Below, piece by piece: positions 24,138 through 28,362 of a stretch of 28,362 nt of DNA. The stretch's first letter is position 1. Every line of letters starts with the position of its first letter. This DNA comes from an uncultured bacterium (lineage in GTDB: Bacteria; Bacillota; Clostridia; Oscillospirales; Oscillospiraceae). The position numbers and the translations under genes were made by a program. The stretch covers positions 1-28,362 of the forward strand of contig CANASS010000026.1 of the NCBI GenBank assembly GCA_947364395.1, written 5' to 3'. The notes under the pieces were generated by a model. It saw only the letters and a list, made by a program, of their open reading frames with translations, did no database searches and was not told the origin of the DNA.

Positions 24138-24204
24138 AAGAGCCTGTATCCCCGCCGAAAATCTTCCGCCCAGCGGACGTTTTCGGGGATGGATACAGGT
24201 TCTT
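24138..24204. repeat. 67-bp inverted-repeat element with matching termini
   Basis: AAGAGCCTGTATCC (24138-24151) and GGATACAGGTTCTT (24191-24204) form 14-bp imperfect inverted ends. Nested stems lie inside: GAAAA/TTTTC with CCCC/GGGG, and TCCGC-CCA-GCGGA. The ends share AAGARCCTGTAT with the element at 13531-13701. It starts 20 bp after the hydro-lyase stop. Confidence 0.6.
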
Positions 24205-24341
24205 GCGCATGCTCCTCCCCTGGGAGAAAACTTAAAGAACAGAGTTTCGATTTTTGCTGGAATTTTCCGACCAGGTGTGCTAATATATTATATCGACTCT
24301 ATAATGCCGCTCAGCGGCTGATTTTAAATGAGGTGAGCGCA

Positions 24342-25202
24342 TTGACCCTTTGGATGGCGATTGTTTTGGGCTTGGTGCAGGGTGTGGCGGAGTTCCTGCC
24401 CATCTCCAGCTCCGGGCACCTGTCTCTGCTTCAGCATTTCTTCGGACTGGAGGAGATCGACGCCCTGTACAATATTCTCCTCCACTTCGCCACGCTGATC
24501 GCGGTATTCGTGGTGTACTGGCGGGATGTGGCCGATATGGTGGTGGAGTTTTTCCGCATGATCGGCTCCCTGTTTATTCGGGAGGAGGGGCGGACCCGGG
24601 GCAATCCCCCCGAGGCCCGGCGGATGGTGCTGCTGCTGGTTTTGGGCACCCTGCCCCTGTTTCTGGTCCTGCCCTTCGACGACGCGGTGGAGGGCCTGGG
24701 GACCAACCCGGTGTTTGTGTCCGCCATGCTTCTGGTGACGGGGTGCATCCTGTTCCTGTCCGACCGCTACGGGGGCGGGCGGAAAACCGGCCGCACCGCC
24801 ACTGTAAAGGACGTGCTGCTGGTGGGTGTGGCCCAGGGGGCGGCTACCATCCCCGGCCTATCCCGCTCCGGCACCACCATCTCCGCCGGGATGGCCCTGG
24901 GCTTCGAGCGGAATTTTGCCGTGCGCTTCTCCTTCCTGCTGTCCCTGCCCGCCGTGCTGGGGGCCACCCTGCTGAAGGTGGTCAAGGCGGCGCAGGCGGG
25001 GGAGTTCGACATGGAGCTGCTCCCCATGTACATCACCGGCATGGTGGTGGCCGGGGTGGTGGGCTATTTCTCCATCTCCCTGGTGAAGCTGCTGGCCAGC
25101 AAGGGCAAGTTCGGCATGTTTGCCTACTACTGCTGGATCGCCGGGGTGGTTTCCCTGGCCGCCAGCTTCCTGCTCCCCATACTGGCCCCTGCGGCGCCCT
25201 AA
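24342..25202 (+). CDS. uppP: Undecaprenyl-diphosphatase (BacA)
   Basis: Membrane enzyme that dephosphorylates undecaprenyl pyrophosphate to recycle the lipid carrier of the cell wall, 286 aa. The two active-site motifs are EFLPISSSGH (17-26) and PGLSRSGTT (171-179), with about 8 hydrophobic helices. I chose the TTG start at 24342 because GAGGTG sits 6 bases upstream; the first ATG (24354) is too far from it. The frame further upstream runs through noncoding DNA. A hairpin (GCCGC-TCA-GCGGC) lies in the leader. ftsK follows after 18 bp. Confidence 0.93.
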   Translation: MTLWMAIVLGLVQGVAEFLPISSSGHLSLLQHFFGLEEIDALYNILLHFATLIAVFVVYWRDVADMVVEFFRMIGSLFIREEGRTRGNPPEARRMVLLLVLGTLPLFLVLPFDDAVEGLGTNPVFVSAMLLVTGCILFLSDRYGGGRKTGRTATVKDVLLVGVAQGAATIPGLSRSGTTISAGMALGFERNFAVRFSFLLSLPAVLGATLLKVVKAAQAGEFDMELLPMYITGMVVAGVVGYFSISLVKLLASKGKFGMFAYYCWIAGVVSLAASFLLPILAPAAP

Positions 25203-25220
25203 AATAGGAGGATCTTCCCT

Positions 25221-27989
25221 ATGGCTTCCACACAAAAGAAAACTTCAACTGCGGCATCCGGGGGTTCCAAGAGCCGGTCCGGCGGCTCCCAGGGCGGCGG
25301 CAAGCGGGCCGCGCCCAAGTCCGGGAGCTCCTCCGGGACCAGGAGCCGCTCCTCCCGCAAGTCCGTCCCCCAGAAGAAGCCCTACCGCCGGGAGGTGGGC
25401 GGGGTGGTCTGCCTGCTGATGGCCCTGTTCGGGGCCATTGGCTATTTTAAGACGGAGGAAGGGGCGGTCATCGCCCTGTTCTGCGACCTGCTGAAGGGTC
25501 TGTGCGGCTACGGCTTTTACCTGGCCCCCCCTCTGCTTTTGGGGACGGCGGGTATTCTGCTGCTCCACCGGGGCCGTCCCGTCCGGCTGCGGGTGACGGG
25601 GGCGCTGAGCCTACCGGTGCTGGCCGGGGCCCTGATCCATCTGTTCCTGTGCGCTGATGAGTATGTGTGGGGCTGGGCCCTGCTGGGCCAGCTGTGGAAG
25701 GATGGCCGGGCGGCGGCCTGCGGCGGTGTGATGGGCGGCCTTCTGGCCATGGCGTTCCGCTTTGCCTTCACCACGGTGGGGGCTGTGGTCATCCTGGCGG
25801 TGCTCAGCGCGGCGGCGGCGCTGTGCGCCCTGCGGCTGGGTCCGGGGGACATCCTGGACTACCTCCGTGAGCAGCGGGAAAAGCGTCCGGCCTACGACCC
25901 GGCGGACTACCCGGAGCCGGAGCCCCGCAGGCCCGCCCGGAGAGAGCCGGAGCCCGTCCCGTCCCGGCGGAAAAACGCCGCCATCGACATCCCGGTGGAC
26001 GACGGCCCCCTGCTGGCGAAAAAGCCCACCACCCCTGTGACCACCGTGCGGAAAAAGTCCTTTTTTGACAGGGTGGCGGGGGTTGCGCCCCCGGGGCAGG
26101 AGGGGAAAGCCGCCTTTGAGGAGGAGGCCCCGGAGTACGAGGACGTGGCCGAGCTGCGCCCCATGCGGGAGCCTCCCCGCACACCCAAGCCGGGTCCTGC
26201 GGCCCCGCCGCCCGCGGCGGCGGACGAGCTGCCTCCCCCTCCGCCCACGCCGCTGGGGGAGGGCATGGCCCCAGCCCCCTCCGCCCGGGAGGAGCCGGTC
26301 CCTGTGGTCCGGGAGGACCCGGTGCCCCCGCCCGTCATCCGGGAGCCCGCCCCGCAGAAGCTGTCCAAGGAAGAGGAGCGGGCCCAGGTCCAGGCGGAGA
26401 TGGCCCGGGAGATCGAGGCGGGCATGGAGCAGGATTCCCCCGCCTACCGCTACCCCCCCGTGTCCCTGCTCAACGAGGGGCGGGGCGGCAATGCCGCCGC
26501 TGCGGACGGAGAGCTTCACGCCAACCAGCAGCGCCTCCAGGACGCCCTTCAGTCCTTTGGAGTCAGCGCCCACATCGTCAACGTCATCCGGGGCCCCGCC
26601 GTCACCCGGTATGAGCTGGAGCTTGACCAGGGGGTGAAGCTCAACAAGATAACCAACCTGTCCGGAGATATCGCCCTGGCCCTGGGGGCTTCCGCCGTCC
26701 GGGTGGCCCCCATTCCCGACAAGATCTCCACCGTGGGCATCGAGGTGCCCAACCGGCAGGTGAGCCCGGTGTGCATCCGGGATGTGCTGGGGTCCAAGGC
26801 CTTTACCGACAGCCCCTCCAAGGTGTCCTTTGCCGTGGGCAAGGACATCAGCGGAAGCCCCATCGTGGGCAATATCGCCAAGCTGCCCCATATGCTCATT
26901 GCCGGCACCACCGGCTCGGGCAAATCGGTGTGCACCAACTCCCTGATTATCTCCCTGCTGTACAAGGCCACGCCGGAGGAGGTCCGCCTCATCATGGTGG
27001 ACCCCAAAATGGTGGAGCTCAGCGTATACAACGGCATACCCCATCTGCTCATCCCGGTGGTCACCGATCCGAAAAAGGCCGCCGGAGCCCTGCAATGGGC
27101 GGTGAGCGAGATGATGAAGCGGTATCAGAAGTTCTCCGAGGTGGGGGCAAAGGATCTGGCGTCCTACAACAACCACGCCAAAAAGCGGGAGGACCTGGAG
27201 TCCATGCCTCAGATCGTGGTGGTCATTGACGAGCTGGCCGACCTGATGCTGGTGGCGGCCAAAGAGGTGGAGGAGTCCATCTGCCGGGTGGCCCAGATGG
27301 GCCGGGCCTCCGGGATACACCTTGTCATCGCCACCCAGAGCCCCCGGGCCGACGTGATTACCGGCCTGATGAAAGCCAATATCCCCAGCCGCATCGCCTT
27401 TGCGGTGGCCTCCAGCCTGGAGTCCCGCATTATTTTGGATACCACCGGCGCGGAAAAGCTGGTGGGCAAGGGGGACATGCTGTACGGCCCCCTGGGACAG
27501 GACAAGCTGCGGGTCCAGGGCTGCTTCATCACCGAGGAAGAGGTGGCCAACGTGGTGGACTTCATCAAGGAGGGCGCCTGCGCCCAGTACGACGAGCAGG
27601 TGATGCACGAGATCGAGAAGAACGCCGAGGACAAGGACAAGGCCGCCAAGGGCGTGGGCGGTTCCGAGCCCGATGGGGGCGGCGATTATGACGAGCTGCT
27701 TCCCGCCGCCATCGACGTGGTGCTGGAGGTGGGACAGGCCAGCGTGTCCATGCTCCAGCGCAGGCTGAAGCTGGGATACGGGCGGGCGGCCCGCCTAGTG
27801 GATCAGATGGAGGAGAAGGGCGTGGTGGGCCCCTTTGAGGGCTCCAAGCCCAGGCAGCTGCTCATCACCAAGGAACAATGGGCCGAGATGCAGTACAAGC
27901 AGGACATGACCCCTGCCGTGCCCGACGAGCTCCCCTTTGAGGGGGACGCCATCTCCCAGAATGCCCCGCCCTTTGGCATGGACGAGTGA
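25221..27989 (+). CDS. ftsK: DNA translocase FtsK/SpoIIIE
   Basis: Septal DNA pump that clears the chromosome from the closing septum and, in spore formers, fills the forespore, 922 aa. A Ser/Gly/Lys-rich basic start (1-58) is followed by four membrane helices (about 59-215) and a Pro/Glu-rich linker (215-400). The motor has Walker A GTTGSGKS (562-569) and Walker B VVVIDELAD (Asp at 670), with FtsK signatures VDPKMVELSVYNGIPHL and ATQSPRADVITG. The winged-helix gamma domain at the end (VGQASVSMLQRRLKLGYGRAARLVDQME) reads chromosome polarity sites. ATG 25221 has SD AGGAGG. Confidence 0.95.
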   Translation: MASTQKKTSTAASGGSKSRSGGSQGGGKRAAPKSGSSSGTRSRSSRKSVPQKKPYRREVGGVVCLLMALFGAIGYFKTEEGAVIALFCDLLKGLCGYGFYLAPPLLLGTAGILLLHRGRPVRLRVTGALSLPVLAGALIHLFLCADEYVWGWALLGQLWKDGRAAACGGVMGGLLAMAFRFAFTTVGAVVILAVLSAAAALCALRLGPGDILDYLREQREKRPAYDPADYPEPEPRRPARREPEPVPSRRKNAAIDIPVDDGPLLAKKPTTPVTTVRKKSFFDRVAGVAPPGQEGKAAFEEEAPEYEDVAELRPMREPPRTPKPGPAAPPPAAADELPPPPPTPLGEGMAPAPSAREEPVPVVREDPVPPPVIREPAPQKLSKEEERAQVQAEMAREIEAGMEQDSPAYRYPPVSLLNEGRGGNAAAADGELHANQQRLQDALQSFGVSAHIVNVIRGPAVTRYELELDQGVKLNKITNLSGDIALALGASAVRVAPIPDKISTVGIEVPNRQVSPVCIRDVLGSKAFTDSPSKVSFAVGKDISGSPIVGNIAKLPHMLIAGTTGSGKSVCTNSLIISLLYKATPEEVRLIMVDPKMVELSVYNGIPHLLIPVVTDPKKAAGALQWAVSEMMKRYQKFSEVGAKDLASYNNHAKKREDLESMPQIVVVIDELADLMLVAAKEVEESICRVAQMGRASGIHLVIATQSPRADVITGLMKANIPSRIAFAVASSLESRIILDTTGAEKLVGKGDMLYGPLGQDKLRVQGCFITEEEVANVVDFIKEGACAQYDEQVMHEIEKNAEDKDKAAKGVGGSEPDGGGDYDELLPAAIDVVLEVGQASVSMLQRRLKLGYGRAARLVDQMEEKGVVGPFEGSKPRQLLITKEQWAEMQYKQDMTPAVPDELPFEGDAISQNAPPFGMDE

Positions 27990-27990
27990 C

Positions 27991-28018
27991 AAAAAAGCAC
28001 CCGAAAGGGTGCTTTTTT
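27991..28018 (+). terminator. ftsK terminator
   Basis: AAAAAAGCACCC-GAAA-GGGTGCTTTTTT, 12-bp perfect stem; symmetric, so it can act in both directions. Confidence 0.92.
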
Positions 28019-28087
28019 GCTGTGTATGGGCGAGATGACGCCTGGGGGAGGGAAATTGCGGCGCTGGCCAGGGGAGACCGAAACGCA

Positions 28088-28123
28088 TGAAAAAGCCAGC
28101 CGTCTGAAAGACGGCTGGCTTTT
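28088..28123 (-). terminator. tuf terminator
   Basis: A 14-bp perfect stem on the - strand (AAAAGCCAGCCGTC / GACGGCTGGCTTTT, 28091-28123), with the T-run on the - strand, 20 bp after the tuf stop. Confidence 0.88.
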
Positions 28124-28142
28124 GGTAAGCAATGAGCCGGAA

Positions 28143-28362
28143 TTACTCGGCCACGTCGATGACGACGCCGGAACCCACGGTGCGGCCGCCCTCGCGGATA
28201 GCGAAGCGCAGGCCCTTCTCAATGGCGATGGGGGTAATCAGCTCCACGTTCATGTCCACGTTATCGCCGGGCATGCACATCTCAGTGCCCTCGGGCAGAG
28301 TAATGACGCCGGTCACGTCGGTGGTACGGAAGTAGAACTGGGGACGGTAGTTGTTGAAGAAG
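28143..28362 (-). CDS. tuf: Elongation factor Tu, C-terminal end (partial)
   Basis: The last 72 residues of EF-Tu, which carries aminoacyl-tRNA to the ribosome. The C-terminal barrel reads FFNNYRPQFYFRTTDVTGV, PEGTEMCMPGDNVDM, and GLRFAIREGGRTVGSGVV, ending VIDVAE. The gene runs off the right edge of the window. The Cys in TEMCMPGD is a variation of the usual sequence. Confidence 0.96.
   Translation of the reverse strand, partial: FFNNYRPQFYFRTTDVTGVITLPEGTEMCMPGDNVDMNVELITPIAIEKGLRFAIREGGRTVGSGVVIDVAE

Noticed and set aside
24249..24304. Promoter for uppP
   Set aside because: Several AT-rich -10-like hexamers (TAATAT, TATTAT, TATAAT) exist, but none has a convincing -35 at 16-18 bp, so I did not call one.

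Overview
The window is high-GC DNA (only the first ~50 bases are AT-rich) from a spore-forming, low-branching Firmicute, most likely an Oscillospirales gut Clostridium (Flavonifractor/Pseudoflavonifractor/Lawsonibacter-like). The reasons are Spo0A, a SpoIIIE/FtsK translocase, a large-type SRP RNA directly before dnaX, a PbuG-type permease under a purine riboswitch, strong SD sequences, and a GH112 phosphorylase typical of gut bacteria that use mucin or milk glycans. The genus is inferred; no marker gene settles it.

Layout. 1-5475: a sugar-uptake cluster on the + strand: CUT1 ABC binding protein (5' end cut by the window edge), an internal terminator, two permeases, and a GH112 galactosyl-hexosamine phosphorylase. 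No ATPase is encoded, so a shared MsmK-type ATPase is implied. 5553-7692: a consensus promoter drives a FIST-domain sensor and a soluble methyl-accepting chemotaxis protein, closed by a terminator. 7766-10832: a small unknown ORF, a stand-alone large serine recombinase with a Spo0A box before its promoter, a gene-poor hairpin-rich gap, and spo0A preceded by two inverted 0A boxes. 10838-13518 (- strand): pncB-mtnN-luxS (NAD salvage, then the activated methyl cycle and AI-2), with a palindromic operator candidate inside the pncB promoter. 13531-13701: a 171-bp element with 20-bp inverted termini; a 67-bp relative lies at 24138-24204. 13766-16915: SRP RNA, dnaX, ybaB and a NUDIX gene (recR is not in its usual place). 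16979-18685: an M3 oligopeptidase. 18759-20053 (- strand): an HD-domain protein overlapping trmO. 20127-20454: rpsU with its own promoter, structured leader and terminator. 20481-22858: a divergent purine-salvage pair, a phosphoribosyltransferase (-) and a PbuG-type permease (+) under a guanine-class riboswitch. 22887-24117: a DivIVA-like coiled-coil protein overlapping an orphan fumarase-type beta subunit. 24342-28018: uppP and ftsK/spoIIIE. 28088-28362 (- strand): the 3' end of tuf and its terminator.

The most interesting points are the recombinase/spo0A neighbourhood with Spo0A boxes on both genes, the inverted-repeat element family, the apparent NiaR-type operator, the purine riboswitch with an unusual J3/1 joint, and the minimal GH112 uptake cluster. 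I found no convincing large undescribed system, CRISPR array, prophage or tRNA. All calls come from reading the sequence and from family knowledge; no database search was run.
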